Assembly (NCBI GenBank): GCA_937886715.1
Contig: CAKZZD010000016.1
Span: 1 to 64,000, forward strand
Direction of reading: 5' to 3'
Source of the DNA: an uncultured Bacteroidales bacterium
Lineage (GTDB): Bacteria > Bacteroidota > Bacteroidia > Bacteroidales > P3
DNA length: 64,000 nt
Positions 1-8,260 of this stretch are shown here, in pieces; the first letter of the stretch is position 1, and each line of letters begins with the position of its first letter. Made by a program: the position numbers and the translations under genes. Below the pieces are notes generated by a model that saw nothing but the letters and a program-made list of their open reading frames with translations, had not been told where the DNA came from and ran no database searches.

Positions 1-24
1 CAAAGAAATAAGCATTGCGAAGTA

Positions 25-79
25 CCTCCGATTACACACGCACGAATGGTCGCACCAGACACACGTGTGTAATCGGAGG
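25..79. repeat. 16-bp perfect inverted repeat
   Basis: The arms CCTCCGATTACACACG (25-40) and its exact complement (64-79) flank 23 bases. It could form a strong hairpin. No T-tract follows closely on the plus strand, so a terminator role is not clear. It lies at the window edge, so its gene context is unknown. Confidence 0.7.
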
Positions 80-221
80 AAAAACAACAAACATCAATCT
101 GTGTTTTCCTGAAATCGCTTGACAGATTTTTGCTGGTTAAACTGATTAGCTTGTAATTATCCGTTAATACTTGTCGCGGCAGCAATTAATGGCCAATTAT
201 ATGGCAATTTGTGTTCAAAAA

Positions 222-252
222 CAAGCGAGGCCCCGCTGGGGGTCTCGCTTTT
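222..252 (-). terminator. Rho-independent terminator of the DUF6261 gene
   Basis: AGCGAG...CTCGCT with an inner CCCC/GGGG pairing forms a hairpin. Read on the minus strand it is followed by TTGTTTTTG, the expected T-rich tail. It sits about 100 bases after the end of the leftward DUF6261 gene. Confidence 0.65.
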
Positions 253-355
253 CTTGATCTATGTCCTGCGGGCGGGCGTTTATGTCCGCCGCCGCGGTGC
301 TATGCCTCGGCGACGGTCTCCGGCTCGTCCTCGTCTTTTTTCGCAGTATTGTTTT

Positions 356-1114
356 TCATTCATCGGTGCTCAAAGCCGTTCCCGTTTGGTCAGGCAGGCC
401 GCCCTTTTTGCGGCTCTGCTGGTATTGCAGGTCTATTTTGGCCAGGTCGGCGTTGTAGTACTGCGCCGCCTTCGACAGGCTCTCCTCGGGCTGCAGCTCC
501 TGCACAGCGTTGAGGTAGGTGATGAAAGCGCGGTAGTGGCCGTCCAGCTTCTCGCGCGCCGCCTTCAGCTCGCCCACCACCACGTCGCTCTTCTCCTCGT
601 TGCGCTTGCCCATCGTCTGCTCAATCTGCTCTGTGCGGCTCAGCAGGCGGCGGTTCAGCTCCGTCAGGCCCATCATCTGCAAGTCGCTCACCAAGTCGCG
701 CTCCGCCAGCTTCTGCTCCATATTGTGGATTTTGGCGTTCTCGGCCACCAGCGCCTCGCTGGTGCGGAAGCCGTAGTCGCGGAACACCTGCGCCACCCTG
801 CGGCCGTGCACCGCCAGCGTCTCGTCCTCGAGTTTCGCGGCCCACGCCTCGGCCACCTTCTGCATCACATAGGCGTAGCCGTCGCGCTCCTTGTCCAGGG
901 CGGCAATCTTCGCCGTCAGCTCGCTCTTCTACGTCCGCTTGTACGCCTCGTCGAAAGCCTTGAACAGCCGGTCGTACTCGTCGCGCATCTCGCGGAAGCG
1001 GTCCAACGCGCACTCCGCCGCGCCGATTCTCTCCTCAAACGATTTCACCGCGCTGAAATAATAAGCAACTGGATAATTGCTTAAAGCCTTTTCATTGAAT
1101 TTCGTTGCATCCAT
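356..1114 (-). pseudogene. DUF6261 family protein interrupted by an in-frame TAG
   Basis: The protein resembles the Bacteroidales DUF6261 family of roughly 230-250 residue helical proteins of unknown function. It starts at 1114 with MDATKFNEKALSNYPVAYYF. After 61 codons a TAG (bases 931-929) interrupts it, and the same frame then continues for about 190 codons to 356 with unbroken family-like sequence, so one substitution explains the break. Near the 3' end there may be a second lesion: an acidic tail (KKDEDEPETVAEA, ending near 303) is readable only in another frame. TAG is a normal stop here (it ends the 4262 gene and recF), so genetic-code reassignment is unlikely. Either a pseudogene or a readthrough product; the function is unknown. 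Confidence 0.7.
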
Positions 1115-1169
1115 AGTTCTTATTGTTTTTGATGATTATTTGTTGTTTCAAATTTTTTTCTGGCCGAAA

Positions 1170-1404
1170 TGACCCATTTAAGGCGTTTTCAAAATCAAAT
1201 GGCGTTGTAATGACTCATTATACCCATTTTCAAAATCGATTGGCGTTGTAATGATCCATTCTGGCCGTTTTCAAAATCAATTGGCGTTGTAATGATTCAT
1301 TTTAGGCATTTTCAAAATCATTTGGGGCTGTAATGACTCATTTCAGACGTTTTCAAATTTGCTTGGGGGTGTAATGGGTCATTTCAGCCATTGCAAAATT
1401 TGCT
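1170..1404. repeat. 41-bp degenerate tandem repeat, about 5.7 copies
   Basis: Units start at 1170, 1211, 1252, 1293 and 1334, with a partial sixth from 1375. Each unit is 41 bases. The shared parts are TGAnnCATT, then TTTTCAAAATC, then TTGGCGTTGTAA. The array fills the gap between the 5' side of the DUF6261 gene and the end of the small upstream gene. Every unit carries stop codons, so it is not coding. Confidence 0.9.
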
Positions 1405-1409
1405 CGAAT

Positions 1410-1715
1410 TTATTTTATATCAGCTTTTATTGCATCAATTAAACTTGGCAAATCTGTTTCCCAAAACACTCTGCTAAAATGAATGTTGTTATGGTCAATG
1501 TATGTTTCTATTTGAGGACATGTCTTCATAATACCCTCAACTCTTATGTAGATGCTATTCAACTCTCGCTCGACTTCATCTTCAATGCTTTTGGGGATTC
1601 TCTTGTTGCCAAATCCACTTCTTTTCAGGTTGGCCAGCCTGCAATCTTGAAGGGCTTCTTCCAACAGACGTAATCCCTCCTGCAATTCCATTGGTTGTCT
1701 CTTTACTGGGTACAT
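1410..1715 (-). CDS. Hypothetical protein, 101 aa
   Basis: A short, charged, probably cytoplasmic protein with no signal peptide or membrane segment. I do not recognise a family. It begins with ATG at 1715, inside the last 13 bases of the upstream protease gene, so the two are probably co-transcribed and translationally coupled; an internal Met at residue 9 is another possible start. Its N-terminal third (MELQEGLRLLEEALQDCRLA) is predicted helical and amphipathic. It ends next to the 41-bp repeat array. The coding call rests on the overlap, its codon continuity and the absence of a competing frame. Confidence 0.55.
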   Translation of the reverse strand: MYPVKRQPMELQEGLRLLEEALQDCRLANLKRSGFGNKRIPKSIEDEVERELNSIYIRVEGIMKTCPQIETYIDHNNIHFSRVFWETDLPSLIDAIKADIK

Positions 1716-2866
1716 ACTATGTAGTAAATAAAATGTTTGACTAATTTTACTTTTTCAGGCAGTTCTTTACCCGATAAAATGTTGTTATGCGGTAACACAT
1801 CGTTGTTAATAGAACTTTCCACAAGGTTCCTCAAATATGATGCTTTAATTGCATAGTTGGCATTTTCTGCTCCTTTGTGATGTGCGCATACAATTCCTAT
1901 CAAATTTCCGTCTTTGTCAAATAATGGGCCTCCGCTGTTTCCTGGCTGGATGGCAGCAGATATTTGGTACATGGAAACATCACCTTCATAACCACTTTTT
2001 GCACTAATTACTCCCGCTGTCAGTTTAATTTCATCTCCCATTGAAGAGGTGAGGGGATACCCAAGTACCCAAATGCTTTCTCCGACATCGGATGTGGTTG
2101 TTTTTACGGAATACGGTAACCGAATATTATTAGGGTTTGAAGCCAATCTCAAAATCGCCAAGTCATTGATTTTATCGGTGGCGACGACCCATGCTTCGAC
2201 AGCTTTATTGAAATCGTCTTGCGTACCCTGCACCATAATCTTTTTGGCGTTTTCTACCACATGATAATTTGTAACAATGTAGCCATCGTTTAGAGCAAAA
2301 CCCGACCCTGTCCATTTTTCCACCTTGGTTTCCGTAGGAGCAGAACCTATTGGCGAGTAAACCTTATAGTAAATTTTGTTACTATTTCCCGTAATATTGC
2401 CGTAACCATCAAAATCCGGACATTTTGAAGTTAATGTTGCCCCTTGCAAAACAGACACACAAGGAAATGGTTCCCATACATAAGTTCTATTGCCATTCTT
2501 CCAATTTGCTCTACACAAATAGTATGTGCTTTCAAATACGCTAGTGTTACTTCCTTTTTTTATAAAGCACACAATATCTCCAACATCGGCCACTGTTTGC
2601 CCTGGTACATATACACGCACCATGCGAAAACTGTTCGGATTTCTCCTGTATCCATCAAAATCTTTCTCAATGCTGTATTTGTACCCATCATCACCCACAT
2701 ATATTCCTTCAAGGGGGTCAAGTTCGGTCGCGTTGTCGAGATACTTCCGAGCTTGTTGCTCCGAGTAATTCTCAATATAGTATATTTGCCTTCCTTTTAT
2801 TGTGCTTTGGGCGAATGAACACAGGGAATAAAATATTAACGCTATTAATAGAAGTTTTTTCTTCAT
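1703..2866 (-). CDS. Secreted trypsin-like serine protease (HtrA/S1C-type)
   Basis: A 387-residue serine endopeptidase. A signal peptide (MKKKLLLIALIFYSLCSFAQ) predicts export. The first half has no recognisable domain. The C-terminal half carries the chymotrypsin-fold triad: His202 in TNYHVVENA, Asp235 in INDLAILRL and Ser311 in QPGNSGGPLF. There is no PDZ domain after it, so it is not a complete DegP; the closest type is the trypsin_2 group. The ATG at 2866 is preferred over an upstream TTG because it places the signal peptide at the terminus. It overlaps the 1410-1715 gene. The substrate is unknown, with envelope protein turnover or processing as the inferred role. Confidence 0.85.
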   Translation of the reverse strand: MKKKLLLIALIFYSLCSFAQSTIKGRQIYYIENYSEQQARKYLDNATELDPLEGIYVGDDGYKYSIEKDFDGYRRNPNSFRMVRVYVPGQTVADVGDIVCFIKKGSNTSVFESTYYLCRANWKNGNRTYVWEPFPCVSVLQGATLTSKCPDFDGYGNITGNSNKIYYKVYSPIGSAPTETKVEKWTGSGFALNDGYIVTNYHVVENAKKIMVQGTQDDFNKAVEAWVVATDKINDLAILRLASNPNNIRLPYSVKTTTSDVGESIWVLGYPLTSSMGDEIKLTAGVISAKSGYEGDVSMYQISAAIQPGNSGGPLFDKDGNLIGIVCAHHKGAENANYAIKASYLRNLVESSINNDVLPHNNILSGKELPEKVKLVKHFIYYIVCTQ

Positions 2867-2929
2867 ATTGTTCAAGATTTAGATATTTCTGCCATCATTA
2901 ACGCCAACTCCTTGAAATTATTGCCTTGA

Positions 2930-2959
2930 CAGAAACAAAAACCGCCGCAGCATTGCGGC
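2930..2959 (-). terminator. Leftward hairpin terminator upstream of the protease
   Basis: GCCGCA-GCAT-TGCGGC (2944-2959) is followed on the minus strand by GGTTTTTGTTTC. It would stop leftward transcription entering the protease gene from the 3 kb gap. Confidence 0.55.
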
Positions 2960-3060
2960 AGGTGCAGGCAAATGAATAAAAAACAAAGAGGAAAGCCTCC
3001 CGACGATTACTTGTGCAATTCGTGGGGTGTGGGAAAAATCAGCGAGTTTGCTCCTCGCTG

Positions 3061-3094
3061 GTCGCAGGCCATGTCTCTTTCAGAGCCAGGCAGA
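3061..3094 (-). repeat. Copy of the dispersed 'GCCTGGCTC' element
   Basis: On the minus strand this reads GTCTGCCTGGCTCTGAAAGA followed by GACATGGCCTGCGAC. It matches, with substitutions, the elements at 19959, 22209, 22303 and 32451. It sits in the 2867-3438 gap. Confidence 0.55.
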
Positions 3095-3185
3095 CAAACA
3101 AATCTATCTTTCATCCGAAAAATCATTTACGCCCACAATAACGCATCCCTCCCGCTTTTATTGTCTGACGACTACATTTCTATAA

Positions 3186-3326
3186 AAACCTACTGCGAAA
3201 AAGCTCCCGTTGCCCTACACCGACTTCATCCGCACCCAGACCCTCTGCCAGGGCGGCGATCGGTGCTACTTCCGCTTTGTCCGCCACCGCAAGGGCGAGC
3301 AATGGCAACGCAGCCGGAGCATCTGA
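3186..3326 (+). pseudogene. C-terminal remnant, possibly L-2-amino-thiazoline-4-carboxylate hydrolase family
   Basis: An open frame without a start codon ends at TGA 3324-3326 and reads LPYTDFIRTQTLCQGGDRCY, then FRFVRHRKGEQW. The pattern RTQTL..GGD.C.FRF resembles the conserved C-terminus of the L-2-amino-thiazoline-4-carboxylic acid hydrolase family. Base composition is GC-rich like the core genes, unlike the AT-rich DNA around it. In-frame TAA lies just upstream (3183-3185), so the rest of the gene is gone. The family assignment is tentative. Confidence 0.4.
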
Positions 3327-3438
3327 GAATTTGTTGTGCCAATTTTTAATGGTATCTTGTGTCTGTATGCTAGTCACGCATTTACACATTGACACATGAT
3401 CGCAATCATTCCTTGTTGCCCGTATGGCAGGGATGCGG

Positions 3439-4095
3439 TTATAGCAAACAGTAGTCGGCGGCGACAGCAAGGGCTTCGGTGATGTTTCGCACATTGAGTT
3501 TCTCGAAGACCTGACGGCGATAGTATTTCACGCTTTCGGTGCTTTTATACATCAGTCGGCCTATTGCTTCGAGCGAATGTCCCTGCAAGGTGAGGCGAAG
3601 CATAGTGAGCTCGTTGCCGGTAAGATGTGGTAACGGCTGGCGTACCCATTGTCTTGTTTCGTGTTGGTATTGGTACAAGGCATCCTCGTCGGCAAAACGG
3701 AACATGATGCCATCTGTGCGCTCGCGGACAGATGGCGAGACAAGTCCCATCACCAGTAGTGGGTTGCCTTGCTCATCGGTGTGTATGATTGTCAGTTTGT
3801 GGGAGGCCAACGTGTTTTGATTTTGCCAAGGGGTATTGATATGGAGCATGAATCCTTTTCGCCTCTCAGGTGTGGCAGCTTTGTATTGGACGGCGGCAGC
3901 TGCGATGGCGTCCAGTTCCCGTTGGCCAAGCGAAATCAACGTCTCGGCAGAAACAGTGTCGCCGGGCGACCGCTGGAGCAGCATGTCGGAGGCATAGACA
4001 ACCTGCTTTTCAACGGGATTGATAAGGTATATTCCTTGAAAAGTGATGTTGGCTATCGATTGCGCCATTGCTATGTAGGGTTCGTATGCTGTCAT
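3439..4095 (-). CDS. LuxR-type transcriptional regulator
   Basis: A 218-residue DNA-binding regulator. The C-terminal 60 residues form a LuxR/GerE helix-turn-helix (LTGNELTMLRLTLQGHSLEA followed by IGRLMYKSTESVKYYRRQVF and KLNVRNITEAL), with the recognition helix around STESVKYYRRQ. The N-terminal 150 residues are probably a PAS-like sensor (YEPYIAMAQSIANITFQGIY, LINPVEKQVVYAS); the ligand is unknown. There is no receiver domain. ATG at 4095. It is transcribed divergently from the 4262/ftsH operon across a 166-bp gap that includes an inverted repeat, so control of that operon is possible but unproven. Confidence 0.8.
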   Translation of the reverse strand: MTAYEPYIAMAQSIANITFQGIYLINPVEKQVVYASDMLLQRSPGDTVSAETLISLGQRELDAIAAAAVQYKAATPERRKGFMLHINTPWQNQNTLASHKLTIIHTDEQGNPLLVMGLVSPSVRERTDGIMFRFADEDALYQYQHETRQWVRQPLPHLTGNELTMLRLTLQGHSLEAIGRLMYKSTESVKYYRRQVFEKLNVRNITEALAVAADYCLL

Positions 4096-4215
4096 TCTCT
4101 CTTTGTATTCTATTTATGTATGTAACGCTGAAAGCCTCTTATTATTACATAAAAGTGTAAAAAGCGGTTAAATCTCCTCAGGTTTACACTTTAGAATAAA
4201 CCGAGTATGGGAATT

Positions 4216-4262
4216 TAGATGTAATTTTGCAAAATAATTCATAACAAAATAGATTACATCTA
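4216..4262 (+). promoter_or_regulatory. Promoter with overlapping inverted repeat for the 4262/ftsH operon
   Basis: TAATTTTGC at 4222-4230 matches the Bacteroidota -7 element. It overlaps one arm of a perfect 10-bp inverted repeat, TAGATGTAAT (4216-4225) and ATTACATCTA (4253-4262), whose second arm ends on the first base of the start codon. The placement fits an operator. Confidence 0.5.
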
Positions 4263-4504
4263 TGACAATGAAGGAAAGACTGGCTCAATCGCAAGCCAAA
4301 ATGGACGAAATGAAAGCACGCGTGGCAAAAGCCAGCGAAAAAGCAAAAAACGCACGCCAGATGAGACGTGAAGAAATCGAGGCCGAGATGGCTGAGATTG
4401 ACCGCGCTATCGAGGAACTTGACCACCAAATTGACGCTCCAGAGAAACGGCTGAATATATCGAGAAATACGGTGAATAACAAAAGCACGAACAATAACGA
4501 ATAG
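4262..4504 (+). CDS. Small coiled-coil protein upstream of ftsH
   Basis: An 80-residue, highly charged protein with heptad-like helices from residue 3 to 65 (MKERLAQSQAKMDEMKARVA, EEIEAEMAEIDRAIEELDHQ) and a low-complexity Asn-rich tail. It has no signal peptide or membrane segment. It ends with TAG nine bases before the ftsH start, so it is almost certainly co-transcribed with ftsH from the promoter at 4222. I do not recognise the family. A role as an FtsH-associated or membrane-surface factor is only suggested by position. Confidence 0.65.
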   Translation: MTMKERLAQSQAKMDEMKARVAKASEKAKNARQMRREEIEAEMAEIDRAIEELDHQIDAPEKRLNISRNTVNNKSTNNNE

Positions 4505-4513
4505 AAAGACAAT

Positions 4514-6409
4514 ATGAACTTTGTGGAATTTCCAGACCGGCAACCTGATAACAACCAGCAGCAGAAGAAGAAACCCGAGCAGAAGCTTGGCGGCAACGGT
4601 CCCCAGATATGGGGCTTTATCGCTGTGGCGCTGTTCCTGTTGCTGATAAACGCTGTGCTGCAGCCAGCCATCAAACAACGCAGCATCGTGCAAACCGACT
4701 ACGGCTCGTTCATAGCCAAAGTGGAGGAAGGCGAAGTGGAGCAGGTGGTCATCACCGGCGAACAGATACTCTACACCGCCGGCAAACAGACCTACAGCAC
4801 CGGCAGCGTCGACGACCCCAACCTGGTGGACCGTCTGTTGCAGGCCACAAGTCCCAACGAAAGCGGCAAGATTGAGTTTGTCAAGAAAATCCAAGGCCAT
4901 CGGTCGCCCATCATCGACTTCATCATGTGGTGGATACTGCCCGGCTTGCTTTTCTGGCTCTTCTACCGAGCTATGTTCAAACGTATGAGCAAGGGTGCCG
5001 GTGCCGCTGGCGGTATGGGTATGGGCAACTTTATGTCGCTGGGCAAGAGCGGCGCAAAGGTCTATGCCGACACGCAGGTGAAGACACGCTTTGCCGACGT
5101 GGCAGGCCAGGACGAGGCCAAAGCGTCGTTGCAGGAGATGGTGGATTTTCTCCACAACCCCAAGCGCTACACCGCCCTCGGTGCCAAGCTGCCCAAGGGT
5201 GCCCTGCTGGTGGGTCCTCCGGGTACCGGCAAGACCCTCATCGCACGCGCCGTGGCAGGCGAGGCGGGAGTTCCGTTCTTCTCGATGTCGGGTTCGGAGT
5301 TCGTACAGATGTTTGTGGGTATGGGTGCCGCCAAGGTGCGCGACCTTTTCAGCGAGGCCTCGAAGAAGGCTCCCTGTATTGTCTTCATCGACGAAATTGA
5401 CGCCATTGGCAAAAGCCGCGAAGGCAGCTATGGACACAACGACGAGCGCGAGCAGACCCTCAACCAGTTGCTCACAGAGATGGACGGCTTCGACGGAGAC
5501 AAGGGTGTCGTCATCCTTGCCGCCACCAACCGTCCCGACAGCCTCGACAAGGCCCTGCTTCGCCCTGGCCGCTTCGACCGCCGCATACAGATGGAACTGC
5601 CCGACCTCGAAGGCCGCAAGGCCATCATCCAGGTGCACCTCAACCACGTGAAGCACGACGCGATAGACCTCGACGTGGTGGCACGTGCCACAGCCGGTTC
5701 GTCGGGTGCCGATCTGGCCAACATCGTCAACGAGGCCGCCCTGCGTGCCGTGCGACAGGGCAAGAGTGCCGTCACCACCGCTGACATCGAGGAGAGCGTG
5801 GAGACCGTTATGGCCGGCGAACAGCGCAAGAATGCCGTCATCTCGCCCGAAGAGAAACGCATCATCGCCTACCACGAGGTGGGACACGCTATGGTGGCCG
5901 CCGCACAGACCGACTCGGCTCCCGTCCACAAGATTACCATCATCCCGCGCACCTCGGGGGCGCTGGGCTACACGATGCAGGTCGACGAGGGCGAGAAGTT
6001 CCTCTACAGCCGCGACTACCTGCTCAACAAGATTGCCACCCTCACCGGCGGCCGCGTGGCCGAAGAGCTTATCTGCCACACCTGCACCACCGGCGCCAGC
6101 AACGACATCGAGCAAGCCACCAACCTGGCACGCTCGATGGTGACGCGCTACGGTATGAGCGACCGCTATGGTATGATGGCCCTCGAAACCCGCGGCAACG
6201 CCTACCTTGGTGGGGCTTCGCAGCTGACCTGCAGCGACCAGACGGCAGCCGACATCGACGCCGAGGTGCAGCGCATCATAGCCGACGCCAAGGACAAGGC
6301 CTCGCGCATCATCGCCCAGCGGATGGACAAGATGCACGCCGTGGCCGACTACCTGCTGGAGAAGGAAACCATCACCGGCGAAGAATTTATGAAGATTCTG
6401 AATTCGTAA
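4514..6409 (+). CDS. ftsH: ATP-dependent zinc metalloprotease FtsH
   Basis: A 631-residue membrane AAA+ protease that degrades damaged or short-lived membrane and regulatory proteins. Two membrane segments (about residues 32-50 and 136-152) bracket a periplasmic domain. The AAA module has Walker A GPPGTGKT at 234-241, Walker B IVFIDEIDAIG at about 289-299 and an SRH region (ATNRPDSLDKALLRPGRFDR). The zinc site HEVGH is at 454-458. The C-terminus is short, ending soon after the peptidase helices. It is second in an operon after a coiled-coil protein and is followed 50 bases later by phospholipid genes, which fits a membrane-homeostasis cluster. Confidence 0.97.
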   Translation: MNFVEFPDRQPDNNQQQKKKPEQKLGGNGPQIWGFIAVALFLLLINAVLQPAIKQRSIVQTDYGSFIAKVEEGEVEQVVITGEQILYTAGKQTYSTGSVDDPNLVDRLLQATSPNESGKIEFVKKIQGHRSPIIDFIMWWILPGLLFWLFYRAMFKRMSKGAGAAGGMGMGNFMSLGKSGAKVYADTQVKTRFADVAGQDEAKASLQEMVDFLHNPKRYTALGAKLPKGALLVGPPGTGKTLIARAVAGEAGVPFFSMSGSEFVQMFVGMGAAKVRDLFSEASKKAPCIVFIDEIDAIGKSREGSYGHNDEREQTLNQLLTEMDGFDGDKGVVILAATNRPDSLDKALLRPGRFDRRIQMELPDLEGRKAIIQVHLNHVKHDAIDLDVVARATAGSSGADLANIVNEAALRAVRQGKSAVTTADIEESVETVMAGEQRKNAVISPEEKRIIAYHEVGHAMVAAAQTDSAPVHKITIIPRTSGALGYTMQVDEGEKFLYSRDYLLNKIATLTGGRVAEELICHTCTTGASNDIEQATNLARSMVTRYGMSDRYGMMALETRGNAYLGGASQLTCSDQTAADIDAEVQRIIADAKDKASRIIAQRMDKMHAVADYLLEKETITGEEFMKILNS

Positions 6410-6425
6410 TTACGTATGTCGGTCG

Positions 6426-6480
6426 TTAGATGGATAGTTTAATAAATACATTTATTAGATGGATAGTTTAATAAATACAT
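6426..6480. repeat. 29-bp tandem duplication across the PLD start codon
   Basis: TTAGATGGATAGTTTAATAA and the following ACAT occur at 6426 and again, 29 bases later, at 6455, identical over 26 bases. Each copy contains an ATG-Asp-Ser-Leu-Ile-Asn start (6430 and 6459). Because 29 is not a multiple of three, the first ATG gives only a 13-codon peptide ending TAA, and the second opens the real gene. Confidence 0.9.
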
Positions 6481-7553
6481 ATACTACATTTGGACCATTC
6501 TACGACAAGATGCTGGCCGATATCAATGCGGCACGGCAACGGGTGTATGTGCAGTTCTTCAAGTATGAGCCCGATGCCTTGGGACAGCAGTTGGGTGAGG
6601 CTCTGACGCGGCGTGCCAAAGAGGGTGTCGATGTTCGCCTCCTCTACGATGACTTTATATGTCACCCCTGGCGTTGGTACTATCGACACCTTCGGTCTCA
6701 AGGGGTGTCGGTGGCTGGCTATGCACCGATCCACAAGCCCCTGCCCCGCTTATGCGACTACTACCGCAACCACCGCAAGATTGTGTCCATCGACGACACC
6801 ATCGCTTATACTGGCGGAATGAACATCGCTGAACGCTACCAACACGGTCTTGAGTGGGGATGCTGGCGCGACACGATGATACGCATCGAAGGGCCGTCGG
6901 CGTTGCAGCTAAGGGACTGTTTCCTCCACGACTGGGATACCAGTACACATCCTCGCCGACCCAACGAAAGGGCACATCCATCACAAAACGCCACCAAAGC
7001 GGATGCCTCCATTCAAGTCATCACCTCCGACCCTAACCTTCACGACCGTTCCATAATGCTGCACACCGTCGCTCTGCTCGACGAGGCGGAGCGGTACGTG
7101 TGGTTCGAGTCGCCTTATTTTATTCCCACACGTGAAGTGATGGTGGCTATGTGCCGAGCTGCACGGCGAGGGGTGGATGTACGTGTGTTGCAGCCACCGC
7201 GTGGCGACCGTGGCGAGGCAACGCAATGGGCTTCGAAGCACCACTATGGACAGGCTCTCGACGCAGGTGTCAAAATAGGAGTATACCATCCGGGATTTCT
7301 ACATTCAAAGATTATTGTAAGCGACGACCGCATAGGCGTGGTCTCGTCGTGCAACATCGATCCACGTAGCTACTGCCTATGCCAAGAGGTGGCCACCGTT
7401 GTCGACAATGCCGCCTTCGCCGCAAGCCTGCGCGACGTGTTTCTTACCGACGAGAGGCAATCCACCTATATTGACCCTGATCAGTGGCATCACCGACCCA
7501 TATGGCAACGACTGAAAGAGAATATCTGCAACATCATCTCATCACAACTGTAA
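6459..7553 (+). CDS. Phospholipase D / cardiolipin synthase-like protein
   Basis: A 364-residue PLD-superfamily enzyme with two HKD motifs: HRKIVSIDDTIAYTGG near residue 105 and HSKIIVSDDRIGVVSS near residue 282. In cardiolipin synthases such a pair joins two phosphatidylglycerol molecules, or PG and PE. Unlike classical Cls it lacks N-terminal transmembrane helices, so it may be a ClsB/C-like soluble or peripheral form. Its stop overlaps the ATG of the CDP-alcohol phosphatidyltransferase by one base (TAATG), a strong sign of a shared lipid pathway. The start at 6459 lies in the second copy of a 29-bp duplication; the ATG at 6430 is out of frame. Confidence 0.85.
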   Translation: MDSLINTYTTFGPFYDKMLADINAARQRVYVQFFKYEPDALGQQLGEALTRRAKEGVDVRLLYDDFICHPWRWYYRHLRSQGVSVAGYAPIHKPLPRLCDYYRNHRKIVSIDDTIAYTGGMNIAERYQHGLEWGCWRDTMIRIEGPSALQLRDCFLHDWDTSTHPRRPNERAHPSQNATKADASIQVITSDPNLHDRSIMLHTVALLDEAERYVWFESPYFIPTREVMVAMCRAARRGVDVRVLQPPRGDRGEATQWASKHHYGQALDAGVKIGVYHPGFLHSKIIVSDDRIGVVSSCNIDPRSYCLCQEVATVVDNAAFAASLRDVFLTDERQSTYIDPDQWHHRPIWQRLKENICNIISSQL

Positions 7554-8257
7554 TGACAAATATGGAGAACGTAAAGCAAGCAGAACGCATACAGAAATCT
7601 ATCATCAACAAACTAGAGCACAGGAGTCTCGTATGGCTCGCACGACGGCAACCGGTTTGGGTTACCTCCGATATGTTGACTATCGTCGGAGGGGTTGGCG
7701 CATTCCTGACTGGTTTGGGGTTCTATCTTACCCGCTACAGCATAGACTGGTTGTGGCTTAGTTCTGCTGGCCTCGTCATCAACTGGTACGGCGACTCACT
7801 CGACGGCACATTGGCACGTGTTCGAAACTGCCAACGGCCCATCTACGGATACTACCTCGACCATACAGTCGACTGTGTTAACGAGGCCTTTATGTTTGTC
7901 GGGGCTGGTCTTTCGCCGCTCGTCCACCTCGATTTGGCTCTTATGGCGTTTATCCTCTACCTTTTTCTGACTATCAACGTCTGCATCAACGCCCATCTTA
8001 AGAGCGAATTTCGTCTCACCTACGCTAAGTTGGGCCCCACCGAGTTCCGCCTGCTCATCATCATCGCCAACAGCTTGCTCATACTCTTCCCGACGCTGGC
8101 TACACGCACCTGGACGCTGAATGTCATCGAAGGCGAGCTGGCACCACTCGACCCGTTGGCTGTTGTCGTTGTCGCAGCGCTTGCTGTCATCTATCTCTGT
8201 ACTGTAATATCCGATGCACGCAAATATGCAAAAATAGATCCCCCCAAAAAGATATAA
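7553..8257 (+). CDS. CDP-alcohol phosphatidyltransferase family protein
   Basis: A 234-residue integral membrane enzyme that transfers a phosphatidyl group from CDP-diacylglycerol to an alcohol. The class motif D-x2-DG-x2-AR-x8-G-x3-D-x3-D is complete (DSLDGTLARVRNCQRPIYGY followed by YLDHTVD, beginning near residue 81). Several hydrophobic segments surround it, including one at residues 40-60 and others in the C-terminal half. ATG at 7553 overlaps the PLD stop codon and was chosen over an upstream in-frame start inside the PLD gene. The acceptor (glycerol phosphate, serine or inositol phosphate) cannot be read from the sequence; pairing with a PLD enzyme favours PG/cardiolipin-type synthesis. 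Confidence 0.85.
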   Translation: MTNMENVKQAERIQKSIINKLEHRSLVWLARRQPVWVTSDMLTIVGGVGAFLTGLGFYLTRYSIDWLWLSSAGLVINWYGDSLDGTLARVRNCQRPIYGYYLDHTVDCVNEAFMFVGAGLSPLVHLDLALMAFILYLFLTINVCINAHLKSEFRLTYAKLGPTEFRLLIIIANSLLILFPTLATRTWTLNVIEGELAPLDPLAVVVVAALAVIYLCTVISDARKYAKIDPPKKI

Positions 8258-8260
8258 CAA

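Noticed and set aside
929..931. TAG recoded as glutamine
   Set aside because: TAG ends other intact genes here (4262-4504, recF), so a code change is not supported; a nonsense mutation is simpler.
1170..1404. CRISPR array
   Set aside because: The 41-bp units abut without unique spacers and are degenerate. It is a tandem repeat.
2972..3349. 125-codon plus-strand frame
   Set aside because: It runs through a dispersed repeat and then the wrong frame of a gene remnant; the translation has no protein-like pattern.
4184..6337. 717-codon minus-strand frame
   Set aside because: Antisense shadow of ftsH, which has every expected motif on the plus strand.
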